This document shows, piece after piece, positions 1 through 7,046 of a DNA stretch of 12,404 nt (its first letter is position 1; each line of letters opens with the position of its first letter). The position numbers were made by a program, and so were the translations under genes. Location of the stretch: positions 1-12,404 of the forward strand of contig JBDRKQ010000169.1 of NCBI GenBank assembly GCA_043813895.1. The letters run 5' to 3'. The DNA comes from CAZTAR01 sp043813895. GTDB taxonomy: Bacteria; Planctomycetota; Phycisphaerae; UBA1845; UTPLA1. The notes beneath the pieces were generated by a model. It had not been told where the DNA came from and did no database searches. It was given only the letters and a program-made list of their open reading frames with translations.

Positions 1-134
1 GCGAGTCCGACGGTCAGCCGGTCGGCCTGACGGTCGTGAATTGGTGGAAACGCTTCGGCCAAGGCGACCTGCCGGATTCCATCAAAGAACTGGAACGCTG
101 CATCGAGCCCTGGGCCAAGAAGGTCGCAGCGTGA
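1..134 (+). CDS. C-terminal fragment of an unrecognised protein (5' end outside window)
   Basis: The reading frame enters the window already open (first full codon at 3) and closes with TGA at 132-134. It gives about 43 residues ending LERCIEPWAKKVAA, with a tryptophan pair (NWWKRF) and the segment LPDSIKEL. I do not recognise the family. Coding status is supported by a second, diverged copy at 3572-3691. The two align without gaps over 38 codons, 94 of 114 bases matching, with many differences in third positions. The stop overlaps a GTG start of the next small ORF (GTGA), suggesting translational coupling. The function is unknown. Confidence 0.55.
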   Translation, partial: ESDGQPVGLTVVNWWKRFGQGDLPDSIKELERCIEPWAKKVAA

Positions 135-262
135 ACGCCGAGATCAGCGGCGGCCGCGAATCAGGCTCCGACGCCTGGCAGGGCTACATGCGCCGGCAGA
201 CCAACACGATGAACTGGAGCACGGAACTGCCGCTGGCGCAGGGGATCAAATTTGGGGATTAG
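131..262 (+). CDS. Small hypothetical protein, 43 aa, GTG start
   Basis: A GTG at 131 overlaps the preceding stop by 4 bases (GTGA) and opens a 43-residue frame ending with TAG at 260-262. The product begins MNAEISGG and contains WQGYMRR and NWSTELPLAQG. It has no membrane segment or motif that I recognise. The same frame stays open upstream to an ATG at 41, but that stretch lies over the preceding gene, so the GTG is preferred. It could be a genuine coupled small gene or a chance ORF. The decayed second copy of the upstream gene at 3572-3691 is not followed by a recognisable copy of this ORF. Confidence 0.35.
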   Translation: MNAEISGGRESGSDAWQGYMRRQTNTMNWSTELPLAQGIKFGD

Positions 263-344
263 CACGGTGGATGTAGCAACTTGGCTCTGCATTCAGGATC
301 CAGGTGAGAATGAATAGAAGCAGACTAGAGTTCGGAGTTGTGCG

Positions 345-2927
345 ATGTTCACACCGCTTGATCGTATGCTGGAACGCGTCCAACTGGCAAGAGAGGATTC
401 CGATTCCGAGCTTCTTCTCGCCCTCCTTTATTTTGGGGAGATGACGCTCAAGGTAGTTGGCGCTGCCCTCTTGGCGGCAGTGCGCGACGACAAGGAACGA
501 CTTCGATATCGGGAAGCCTACAAGCTCGTCCGAGCCGACGGGCTTGGCGACTGGAAAACGGCGATCGACAACATCCTCACTGGGCCAACTTCGCACCATC
601 TGAACGCTGCTGCCGAGCCGGAATGCAAAGAGCTAACGAGACACTCTCGTGCAGATGACTGGCAGTACAAGGCGGCATGCCTGATGTACGACTGCTTGAA
701 GGTAGTAGGTTCAAAGCGTGAGGCGGTTGGACGGAAGATTCAGGGACGGGCATGGTATGACATGTTCGTAGAGTTTCGTAACGCTACGCGCGGACACGGT
801 GCGATTGCCAGTCAACGCTATAAGCAGGTCTGCGAGCCGCTGCACGAGTCCCTTAACCTGATTGTGGACAATTACTCCCTCTTTAAGCGCCCATGGGTGT
901 ATCTTCACCGCAATTTGTCGGGCAAGTTCAAAGTTGTGCCACTCACGGAAGACTCTTGTCCGTTTGACCATCTCAAGTCGTCTCGCGACCAAGACTTTCC
1001 TGACGGCGTGTATGTGTGGCTGAACGCCCCTTGTCGCGTAGAACTCTTTCTATCCGATGCGGACAAGAGCGACTTCTTCCTGCCAAACGGTGCCTGGGAT
1101 GGAAAGGGCTTCGAGGCGATATCATACATCACCGGCAACCGCAAGCAGCAGGAGGGCGCGACTTATGCGAGCCCCCCTGGTCATCTTCCTTCGAGCGAAA
1201 CAGAGGGTGTGGGTGCTCTAGACCTGCAAGGTGAGTGTTGGAACAACCTCCCACCTCACCCAAAGGGTTACATCCCGCGGCCCGCGCTGGAGAAGGAGCT
1301 TGAGGAGACGTTGACCACCGATCGCTATCCTGTCGTCACGCTTTCTGGAAGAGGTGGCATTGGCAAGACTTGGCTTGCCTTGTCCGTACTGCGCCAAGTC
1401 GCGGCAGTTAAGGGTCGCTTTTACGTAATTCTCTGGTTGAGCGCGCGGGATATTGACCTCCTTCCGACTGGGCCCAAGAGTGTTCGGCCACAGGTCTTGA
1501 CGGTCGACGATATCGCGAAGGAAGTCGTGTCCATGGTTGAACCATCTGAACGCCATGAAAAGGCGTTTTCAGCTAAGGACTATCTGGAGAGAGCGCTACA
1601 TGAGTCTCCCTTCGGCGAGCCTCTTCTTCTCGTAATCGACAACTTTGAGACAGTTCGGGAGCCATTAGATGTCTTTCGGTGGCTTGACACACATGTCCGC
1701 CCTCCGAATAAAATCCTAATCACATCTCGCTTTCGCAAGTTCAAGGCGGATTACCCCATCAACGTTCCCGGCATGACTGATTCCGAGTGCAGGAATCTAA
1801 TCAGGGACACAGCATCTTCAGTTGGCATTATTGATCTGCTGACGGAGCAGTACTGTGATGACCTTCTTCATGAAGCCGATGGGCATCCATACGTGATCAA
1901 GATTCTTCTCGGCGATGTAGCTGCTGCCCGCCGTCTCGTCAAAGTTGAACGAATCGTTGCGGACAAGGAAGACATCCTTGACGCACTTTTTGAACGCACG
2001 TTCAACGCGCTCACCCCGGCATCGCGTCGAGTCTTCCTGACCCTTTGTAATTGGCGATCCGTTATCCCCGCGCTAGCGCTCAAAGCCGTGCTTCTGCGAT
2101 CGGAAAACGAACGTATGGATATTGCTGAAGCCCTGTCGGAACTAGAGCGATTCTCTCTCGTGGAAATGTCGACGTCAGAGTCGGACAAATCGGACTTTGT
2201 CTCAGTCCCGTTGGCGGCGCAGGTGTTTGGCCGGAAGAAATTATCAGTTAGCGCCACGCGGAGCGCTGTTGAAGCTGATGTTGAGATTCTAAGAGCATTT
2301 GGTGCAACGCAACGCGTTGATGTTAGACACGGCCTCGACCGCCACTTGAAGAGGATCGCCAAGACGATTTCGGATGACGAGGCCGCGTTCAGTCGATATT
2401 CACCTTTGCTTGAGTTCATGGCGCGACATCATCCCCCCGTTTGGTTGTACTTGGCTTCTCTATATAAGGAACGTGGCGATTCAGACGGAGCGAAGAGCGC
2501 CCTCCGTCAGTTTCTGTCCTGTTCTCCTGGAATGACCGACCGATATACCGGGTGGAATCTCTTGGCAACACTGTGTTTACAAGTGAATGACTATGTGGGA
2601 GAAGTCCACGCATTGGTGGAGGTCTGTGAGATCGCGAATGCTCCGTGGACCGATGTCAGCAATAATGCAAATCGCATCAATTTCTTGTTTCGAGAGGGCC
2701 TACTTGAACTAGACAGCGACGAAAAGCGGCTGCTTGTTCAACGGCTTATTGAGATTGCGCGAAAGCGAAGAAAGGAATCAGACGCAACGGACTGTTCACG
2801 GATTGCGTGGTTGTGTCTTCACGCCAAGGACAAAGACGGAGCTCGGGAGTTCGTTGAATATGGCCTTGAACTCGATCCGAATCACACACATTGCCAGAAT
2901 CTTGAGGCTAGGCTGTGTTACGCGTGA
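345..2927 (+). CDS. HEPN-STAND NTPase-TPR protein, putative defence/abortive-infection effector
   Basis: The product has 860 residues. Residues 1-180 are helix-rich and carry RNATRGH (R145 to H151), which fits the HEPN ribonuclease consensus Rx4-6H with a polar residue after Arg. Residues 185-275 look beta-rich (YLHRNLSGKF, then ISYITGN) and may be a linker or sensor module. A STAND/NB-ARC-like NTPase follows: Walker A GRGGIGKT (335-342), Walker B LLLVIDNFE (427-435, D432), sensor-like ILITSR (457-462), and GHP (513-515) before a helical region. The C-terminus has TPR-like helical pairs, clearest at 699-729 and 817-857. STAND proteins oligomerise on ligand binding, and HEPN domains usually cut RNA, so an RNA-cleaving response is inferred, perhaps to phage. 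The ATG at 345 has GGAG at 334-337. G+C is visibly lower than in flanking genes, suggesting acquisition. The domain calls are from motifs only. The true ligand and partner are unknown. Confidence 0.78.
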   Translation: MFTPLDRMLERVQLAREDSDSELLLALLYFGEMTLKVVGAALLAAVRDDKERLRYREAYKLVRADGLGDWKTAIDNILTGPTSHHLNAAAEPECKELTRHSRADDWQYKAACLMYDCLKVVGSKREAVGRKIQGRAWYDMFVEFRNATRGHGAIASQRYKQVCEPLHESLNLIVDNYSLFKRPWVYLHRNLSGKFKVVPLTEDSCPFDHLKSSRDQDFPDGVYVWLNAPCRVELFLSDADKSDFFLPNGAWDGKGFEAISYITGNRKQQEGATYASPPGHLPSSETEGVGALDLQGECWNNLPPHPKGYIPRPALEKELEETLTTDRYPVVTLSGRGGIGKTWLALSVLRQVAAVKGRFYVILWLSARDIDLLPTGPKSVRPQVLTVDDIAKEVVSMVEPSERHEKAFSAKDYLERALHESPFGEPLLLVIDNFETVREPLDVFRWLDTHVRPPNKILITSRFRKFKADYPINVPGMTDSECRNLIRDTASSVGIIDLLTEQYCDDLLHEADGHPYVIKILLGDVAAARRLVKVERIVADKEDILDALFERTFNALTPASRRVFLTLCNWRSVIPALALKAVLLRSENERMDIAEALSELERFSLVEMSTSESDKSDFVSVPLAAQVFGRKKLSVSATRSAVEADVEILRAFGATQRVDVRHGLDRHLKRIAKTISDDEAAFSRYSPLLEFMARHHPPVWLYLASLYKERGDSDGAKSALRQFLSCSPGMTDRYTGWNLLATLCLQVNDYVGEVHALVEVCEIANAPWTDVSNNANRINFLFREGLLELDSDEKRLLVQRLIEIARKRRKESDATDCSRIAWLCLHAKDKDGAREFVEYGLELDPNHTHCQNLEARLCYA

Positions 2928-3190
2928 ACATCGACGACTTACTCAGGCAACTCCACCAAGTGGGCGTGAGGGCTATTCACACGACTGAGATCGCCTTGAC
3001 CGTTGAGGAGGACGCCGAAGGCGGCTACGTCGCCCAGGCCGCCGGTCAAGCCATTGTGACCCAGGCGGACGATCTTGATGCTCTGCGAGAGCAGGTCCGC
3101 GATGCGGGCCGCTGCCATCTCCCGGATGAGTCAGAACGCCCCAAACTGATCCGCCTGCACATCGTCGATGCCGTGGTGATTGCGGCGTGA
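2924..3190 (+). CDS. HicB-like small protein (putative antitoxin fold)
   Basis: The core resembles the small HicB-like family, often mislabelled as a 2-oxoisovalerate dehydrogenase subunit: EIALTVEEDAEGGYVAQAAG, then TQADDLDALREQVRDA, then PKLIRLHIVDAVVIAA. These proteins have a partial RNase-H-like fold, and in true HicAB pairs they neutralise the HicA RNA-binding toxin. The GTG at 2924 overlaps the STAND stop (GTGA) and gives 88 aa. The conserved core begins about 20 codons later, so a GTG near 2972 is also possible. No HicA-like gene follows: 3191-3294 holds only a 24-codon frame. The gene is GC-rich, unlike the STAND gene it overlaps. The family call is fairly secure. The antitoxin role is not shown. 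Confidence 0.65.
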   Translation: MNIDDLLRQLHQVGVRAIHTTEIALTVEEDAEGGYVAQAAGQAIVTQADDLDALREQVRDAGRCHLPDESERPKLIRLHIVDAVVIAA

Positions 3191-3294
3191 GGCGATCTGG
3201 AGCGGCAAACGCCTTCGCGTCGCTCAGGCGTGAAGATGTGTTGACCATCATCCCAATCTGAGCCCGGCACACTGACGAGACATCACTCCAAGCC

Positions 3295-3465
3295 TAGAGC
3301 GCTTTAGTGTTGAGAGGGCATGCTTCGCCGTAGCGTCGGCTCCCCGTGGCCGACGGGGATAACCTGTCTGCTGATCCCCCACAAGGTCGAACGCTGACCG
3401 CTTGCTGACGCGCGCGGCTCTGATCACCGCCGCAGAGGATGCCATCTCATGCCTAAAATGCTCTA
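3295..3465. mobile_element. MITE copy A, 171 bp, imperfect TIRs with TA ends
   Basis: Terminal inverted repeats lie at 3295-3323 and 3437-3465. The outermost bases read TAGAGC on the left and GCTCTA on the right, and 22 of 29 positions pair. Both ends are TA, as expected for insertion at a TA dinucleotide duplicated by IS630/Tc1-mariner-type transposases. The inside carries a hairpin (3334-3355) and no convincing ORF, so it would be a non-autonomous element mobilised in trans. A second copy starts at 12267. Over the 138 bases shared within the window the copies differ at 7 positions. The transposase family is inferred from the TA ends only. Confidence 0.7.
3334..3355. repeat. REP-like hairpin inside MITE copy A
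   Basis: CGTCGGC (3334-3340) pairs with GCCGACG (3349-3355) around an 8-nt loop. An overlapping alternative pairing also exists: CCCCGT with ACGGGG, covering the loop and the 3' flank. The same stem occurs at 10048-10069, 10101-10122 and 12306-12327. Confidence 0.6.
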
Positions 3466-3490
3466 AACCGAAGACGGCCCCGCACCCGGC

Positions 3491-3691
3491 ATGGGGGCAC
3501 CGGACTTTCACGGTCTTCTTCACTTGCTTCGATGCCCTGGCAACGCCGAGGGCTGCCTCCTCCTACGCCGCGAGTCCGACGGTCAGCCGGTCGGCTTGAC
3601 TGTGGCGAACTGGTGGTAACGCCTCGATCAAGGCGGCTTGCCGGATTCCGTCGAAGAGCTGGAGCAGCACATCGAACCCTGGGCCGTGTGA
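3491..3691 (+). pseudogene. Decayed second copy of the gene ending at 134
   Basis: Reading from the ATG at 3491 gives MGAPDFHGLLHLL, then CLLLRRESDGQPVGLTVANWW, then an in-frame TAA at 3617-3619. The frame continues to LPDSVEELEQHIEPWAV and a TGA at 3689-3691. The intact relative at the window start has AAA (Lys) where this copy has TAA, so one substitution broke it. Upstream the frame runs into a stop formed at the right end of the MITE (TAA at 3464-3466), so the 5' part was probably lost or displaced by the insertion. The family is not recognised. The copy is useful because it shows what the off-window N-terminal side of the first gene may look like. Confidence 0.6.
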
Positions 3692-3802
3692 TGGAGTGTC
3701 CTCACTCCGTCGCATCCACCTTTGTCCGGCTGTGCCCATATCCCCGCGAGCGAAGCTGGAGATGCTCGACGTTTTGGCTCAGTCCTGGGACGGCACGGGC
3801 AG

Positions 3803-3831
3803 TTATCACAACGGCAGGCCGCGAGTACAAT
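3803..3831 (+). promoter_or_regulatory. Putative sigma70-type promoter
   Basis: The -35-like TTATCA (3803-3808, 4/6 to TTGACA) is separated by exactly 17 nt from TACAAT (3826-3831, 5/6 to TATAAT). It lies in a gene-free stretch upstream of the small TM peptide and the asparaginase-like gene, which it would transcribe from about 3838. This is consensus matching only. Confidence 0.45.
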
Positions 3832-3908
3832 GTGAAGTGCGAGGCCCGGCCGGTGGGGCCGTCGTTACGCGCGTTGTCAGACAAGCCGGCAAACATGGGT
3901 GGAGTCGT

Positions 3909-4025
3909 TTGAAGATCAAGAGAATCCCATTCCAGCTTTCGGCACGCGTACCCAGATGGGCGAGGTTTCTCGTCATCGGCGCGATGGCCGGCGTGATGGG
4001 CGGTCTTGCGGCCGCGCAAGGCTAA
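3909..4025 (+). CDS. Small single-TM peptide, 38 aa, TTG start
   Basis: A TTG at 3909 follows a GGTGGAG Shine-Dalgarno-like stretch (3898-3904) and opens a 38-codon frame ending with TAA at 4023-4025. The product has a basic N-terminus (KIKRIPFQLSARVPRW) and then a hydrophobic run, ARFLVIGAMAGVMGGLAAA. This suggests either an inner-membrane peptide or a lone signal-like helix. It is 17 nt upstream of the asparaginase-like start and would share its promoter. The frame extends further upstream to about 3696, but that stretch has no protein-like character and overlaps the promoter. A chance ORF cannot be excluded. Confidence 0.4.
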   Translation: MKIKRIPFQLSARVPRWARFLVIGAMAGVMGGLAAAQG

Positions 4026-4042
4026 TTCAGGGTGGGCGACTC

Positions 4043-4588
4043 ATGCGAATTGCCATTCTCACGACCGGCGGGACAATCGAGAAAACCTACAACGAGTCCG
4101 ACGGGACCCTCGCAAACGTCGGCTCCGTGCTGCACAACATCCTCGGAAGTCTACGCCATACCGAGATGGACATTCGCCATATCCCGGTCATGTCGAAGGA
4201 CTCGCTCGACATGACCGAGCAGGATCGGCAGGCGATCCTCTATGCGGTCAAGTCGGCGCTCTCTCAGAACGACGCCGCCATCGTGATCCACGGCACCGAC
4301 ACCCTGGCCGTCACGGGCGAATACCTGCACGCCAACCTCCCCACCCCCGAGAAGCCGATCATCCTCACCGGGGCGATTCGGCCTTACGAGTTCCGGGACA
4401 CGGATGCGGTGCAGAACGTCACGGAAGCGTTATTCGCCTGCAGGCTGTTGGAGCCGGGCGTGTGGGTCGTGATACACAGCAGGGCACTTCGCTTCCCAGG
4501 CGTCGTCAAGGACCGCGACCGAAGGACGTTTATCAGAAGCGCGAGCGAGCCCGACGACTGTGGCGAGCCCGAGCCGAACCGCCTATAA
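4043..4588 (+). CDS. Single-domain L-asparaginase-family protein
   Basis: The product has 181 residues. The start at 4043 is chosen because family similarity begins directly: MRIAILTTGGTIEKTY contains the nucleophile motif TGGTI (T11). The second signature, HGTDT (83-87, T85-D86), is present, followed by LTGAIRPYEF (109-117) and a lysine in FPGVVKDRD (K156) at the place of the usual active-site Lys. Asparaginases hydrolyse L-Asn to L-Asp and ammonia. Ordinary enzymes have about 320-350 residues in two domains. Here only the N-terminal catalytic domain exists, and the frame ends in an acidic, Pro-rich tail. Short single-domain members are known as uncharacterised family proteins, so substrate and activity are uncertain. 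The gene likely sits in a short operon with the TM peptide. Confidence 0.75.
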   Translation: MRIAILTTGGTIEKTYNESDGTLANVGSVLHNILGSLRHTEMDIRHIPVMSKDSLDMTEQDRQAILYAVKSALSQNDAAIVIHGTDTLAVTGEYLHANLPTPEKPIILTGAIRPYEFRDTDAVQNVTEALFACRLLEPGVWVVIHSRALRFPGVVKDRDRRTFIRSASEPDDCGEPEPNRL

Positions 4589-4589
4589 T
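4561..4589 (+). promoter_or_regulatory. Possible promoter with consensus -10 at the end of the asparaginase-like gene
   Basis: TATAAT (4584-4589) is a perfect -10 hexamer that covers the asparaginase-like stop codon. The best -35 at 17-nt spacing is weak (TGGCGA, 4561-4566, 3/6). It would start transcripts about 50 nt before the HELGH-protein gene at 4647. Confidence 0.35.
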
Positions 4590-4646
4590 GGAACACTCGG
4601 GTTACCGTCATCCCTGCCGAACCATCAAGCTTCCGGAGACTTCCCC

Positions 4647-5795
4647 ATGCAAACACAGCGACGGAGCTTCGAATACCGTCGTCGCTTTGTGTCCGGCGCG
4701 TGGCACAGGCGTCCCGCGCTTGATCCCACCGGCGAGACGTCGGCGCCACTGTGTTGCCACGGGTTGTTAGTGCGCGCTTTTTGTGCGGCCGGCCTCGTGG
4801 CGGTTTTGATACTGCAGCCTGTGGGCGCGGACGATACCGCGGGCCTGAAGACGCCGACCGGCAGCCGGAAGATCGAGCTATGGCCGATTCCCGGCGGCGA
4901 GAGGCCGGCGCGACGCGACGAACCCATTGACCTCGGAGGCTGGGCCTACCAGGCGACAAGGTCGAACGATCCGCGCGAGGGCGTCCCGTGGCAGCTGATC
5001 GTCACCCCCAGCGGCAAGAACGCCGACCTTTGGCAACAGGGCCTGCCGGATGTGCGTTCTCTTGTTTCGCATTCGCACACTGCGAAGTTGCTCGTGGATC
5101 GCGTCAAGGTTCACCAGGAACAGGAAACCCTCCCGGTTGTCCACGTGCCGGAGGTTTTGTGGAAGCAGTGGATGTCGCCTGACCTTCACGATGTCGTGGG
5201 CATTCACTTCCACGAGTTCGTCACGGACGATGTCGCGCGAATCCTCTACACACTGCACAAGGTCCCGCCGGACAAGCCGGACGGAACGCCCTCCAAAGCA
5301 CAAGGCAATCAGGGCCGATCCGGCGTGCGGATCGAGGCTACCCTCCTCGCACCGATCCAATTCTCACTGGACCAATCGGTCGTTATCCGGGTTGATCCCC
5401 TGGAGAAGGAGAAGGCGGAAGGTCGCGCCGATCACGAACTCGGCCACGCACGAGTCTCCCAGGAGGTCTTCCTCGACGTGCTGCGCGGCCCCCAGGATTG
5501 GGATGCGCATCGCTGCACCGGACGTCGTTCGCACCTGGCCTATTACTGGCGCATCGAACGCATCGGTCGCTCGTGGCAGGGATACAAACGTGGCATCGGG
5601 AAGATCGCCACGCTCCGCACCTCAGTCGTCCTGGTGCCGCCCTCGCGGTGGTCGATGATGCTGCCGATCCCACCGGAGCGGGTGACACAAAAGCACCTCC
5701 AGACTTTCAACGACGCCATCGTGCGCCTGCCGTTTCCTCGGGTCGACAGCGAGGCGCAAGATCGTTTTCATGCACATCACGGCGCGTATGACTGA
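4647..5795 (+). CDS. Secreted or membrane-anchored protein with HELGH putative zinc-protease motif
   Basis: The product has 382 residues. The ATG at 4647 is preceded by CCGGAG (4633-4638). A long basic N-terminus is followed by a hydrophobic run, FCAAGLVAVLILQPVGA (45-61), so it is probably a late signal peptide or signal anchor. The mature part contains ADHELGHARVSQEVF (261-275). HELGH (263-267) fits the HExxH zinc-binding motif of metallopeptidases, with H263 and H267 as likely ligands and E264 as catalytic base. A third ligand is not obvious; H288, H296 and downstream acidic residues are candidates. The C-terminal third is basic and aromatic (YYWRIERIGRSWQGYKRGIG). The arrangement recalls uncharacterised periplasmic families with a DHExxH signature, but I cannot assign one. 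The context gives no substrate. The protease function is inferred from the motif alone. Confidence 0.55.
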   Translation: MQTQRRSFEYRRRFVSGAWHRRPALDPTGETSAPLCCHGLLVRAFCAAGLVAVLILQPVGADDTAGLKTPTGSRKIELWPIPGGERPARRDEPIDLGGWAYQATRSNDPREGVPWQLIVTPSGKNADLWQQGLPDVRSLVSHSHTAKLLVDRVKVHQEQETLPVVHVPEVLWKQWMSPDLHDVVGIHFHEFVTDDVARILYTLHKVPPDKPDGTPSKAQGNQGRSGVRIEATLLAPIQFSLDQSVVIRVDPLEKEKAEGRADHELGHARVSQEVFLDVLRGPQDWDAHRCTGRRSHLAYYWRIERIGRSWQGYKRGIGKIATLRTSVVLVPPSRWSMMLPIPPERVTQKHLQTFNDAIVRLPFPRVDSEAQDRFHAHHGAYD

Positions 5796-5969
5796 CGCGT
5801 CCACCGGGGCCGGTCGCATATCAAGCCAAGTGTTCCCCATTTCGGGCCGATACCCTTTCCGGTGCGCAGGCAGGTGAGGGGTCTCATAATATCACCCCCC
5901 GCCCGGGCCTGATGATCTCGAAGATGTCAGCACGCTTCGCGGAGGTGCACCACGCAGACTGGAGGCTAT

Positions 5970-7046
5970 ATGTCCGTTCAGACGCCCAAAGTGAGAACCC
6001 TGGTCGTCGACGACAGTCCGTTTATCAGGACCATGCTCCGCAGCGGCCTGTCGCAGGACCCCCGAATCGAAGTCGTCGGCCTGGCGGCGGATGGGATCGA
6101 AGCCATCCGGCAGATCAAGAAGCTTCGGCCTGACGTGGTAACGCTCGACGTCGAAATGCCGCGTCTGAACGGTATCGGCGTCCTGGATCGCGTCGCGGGC
6201 AAGGTGCCCATCTCGTTCGTCATGGTATCGACCCTGACCAAGGCCGGCGGCAGCATCACGCTTGACGCACTCCAAAGAGGGGCATTTGATTACGTCACGA
6301 AGCCGGGGGCGGGGCAACACTCCGAGTTGGCCAGGTTCAAGCAGAAGCTCGCCGGCATGGTCGTCGCTGCGGCCAAGGCGAAGGGGCGCGTCAAGCAAAT
6401 CTTGAAGGCAACCGGCGGCACGGCGCCGACGATGCCGCCGTGCCACGTGCGCGGCTGGGTCGTGGCCATCGGCATCAGTTGCGGCGGGCCGCAAACCCTC
6501 ACGAAAATGATGCCGGCCTTTCCAAGCGATTACGTCCCAATCGTTATCACGATTCACATGCCCTATCCGTTCACGACCAGCTTCGCATCGAGCCTGAACA
6601 ACGCCTGCGCCGCGACGGTCCGCGAAGCCGCCGAGGGCGATAAGCTGGAGCAGGGGACGATCCTGATCGCGCCCGGTTCGCGACACCTCCGTATCGCCCG
6701 CCAGGGTGTGGACCTGCGCGTCCGCCTGGACGACGGCGCGAAGGTCTCACTGCACAAGCCCTCTGTGGACGTGATGTTCTCGTCGATCGCCCGCGCCTGC
6801 GGCCCGCGCTCCATCGGCGTGATCATGACAGGCATGGGCGAGGACGGGGCAAGAGGCATCGCGGAGATGCACCGCGCCGGCGCATGGACCATCGCCCAGG
6901 ATGAGGAAACCAGCCTCGTGTACGGCATGCCGAAAGTCGCCGCGGCGACCGGCTGTATCGATCACATCCTGCCGCTCTCCAGAATCCCTCCCGCCACCGC
7001 ACGACTCATGGAAAAGGGCGTCCGTCCCGCCGCCGCGGCGAGGTGA
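5970..7046 (+). CDS. cheB: CheB: chemotaxis response-regulator protein-glutamate methylesterase/deamidase
   Basis: The product has 358 residues in the standard two-domain layout. The receiver domain (about 8-125) has the acidic pair D14-D15, phospho-acceptor D60 in TLDVEMPRLNG, switch S87-T88 and K111. A linker (130-160) leads to the methylesterase domain, with the Ser-His-Asp triad in GISCGG (S170), IHMP (H196) and TGMGEDGARG (D292). CheB removes methyl groups from chemoreceptor glutamates and deamidates glutamines once phosphorylated by CheA, giving adaptation. The ATG at 5970 follows GGAGG at 5961-5965. No cheA, cheR, cheW or receptor gene is in the window, so it is either an isolated gene or the edge of a cluster. 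All key residues are intact, so it should be active. Confidence 0.95.
   Translation: MSVQTPKVRTLVVDDSPFIRTMLRSGLSQDPRIEVVGLAADGIEAIRQIKKLRPDVVTLDVEMPRLNGIGVLDRVAGKVPISFVMVSTLTKAGGSITLDALQRGAFDYVTKPGAGQHSELARFKQKLAGMVVAAAKAKGRVKQILKATGGTAPTMPPCHVRGWVVAIGISCGGPQTLTKMMPAFPSDYVPIVITIHMPYPFTTSFASSLNNACAATVREAAEGDKLEQGTILIAPGSRHLRIARQGVDLRVRLDDGAKVSLHKPSVDVMFSSIARACGPRSIGVIMTGMGEDGARGIAEMHRAGAWTIAQDEETSLVYGMPKVAAATGCIDHILPLSRIPPATARLMEKGVRPAAAAR

Noticed and set aside
41..262. Longer version of the first small ORF, starting at ATG 41
   Set aside because: Its first 30 codons overlap the preceding gene tail, whose frame is validated by the second copy. The GTG at 131 with a GTGA overlap is the better start.
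3187..3261. 24-codon GTG frame overlapping the HicB-like stop (GTGA), possible HicA remnant
   Set aside because: It has none of the HicA features (GSHxxF-type motif) and is far too short. Calling it a toxin remnant would be guesswork.
3248..3523. Minus-strand frame starting MKKTVKVRCPHAGCG, zinc-ribbon-like at first sight
   Set aside because: It runs through the MITE and antisense to the decayed gene copy. Only the first two cysteines look ribbon-like, and no second pair follows at a suitable distance.
5892..6686. 264-codon open frame on the minus strand
   Set aside because: It lies antisense to cheB, whose catalytic residues are all in the + frame. It shows no independent support.
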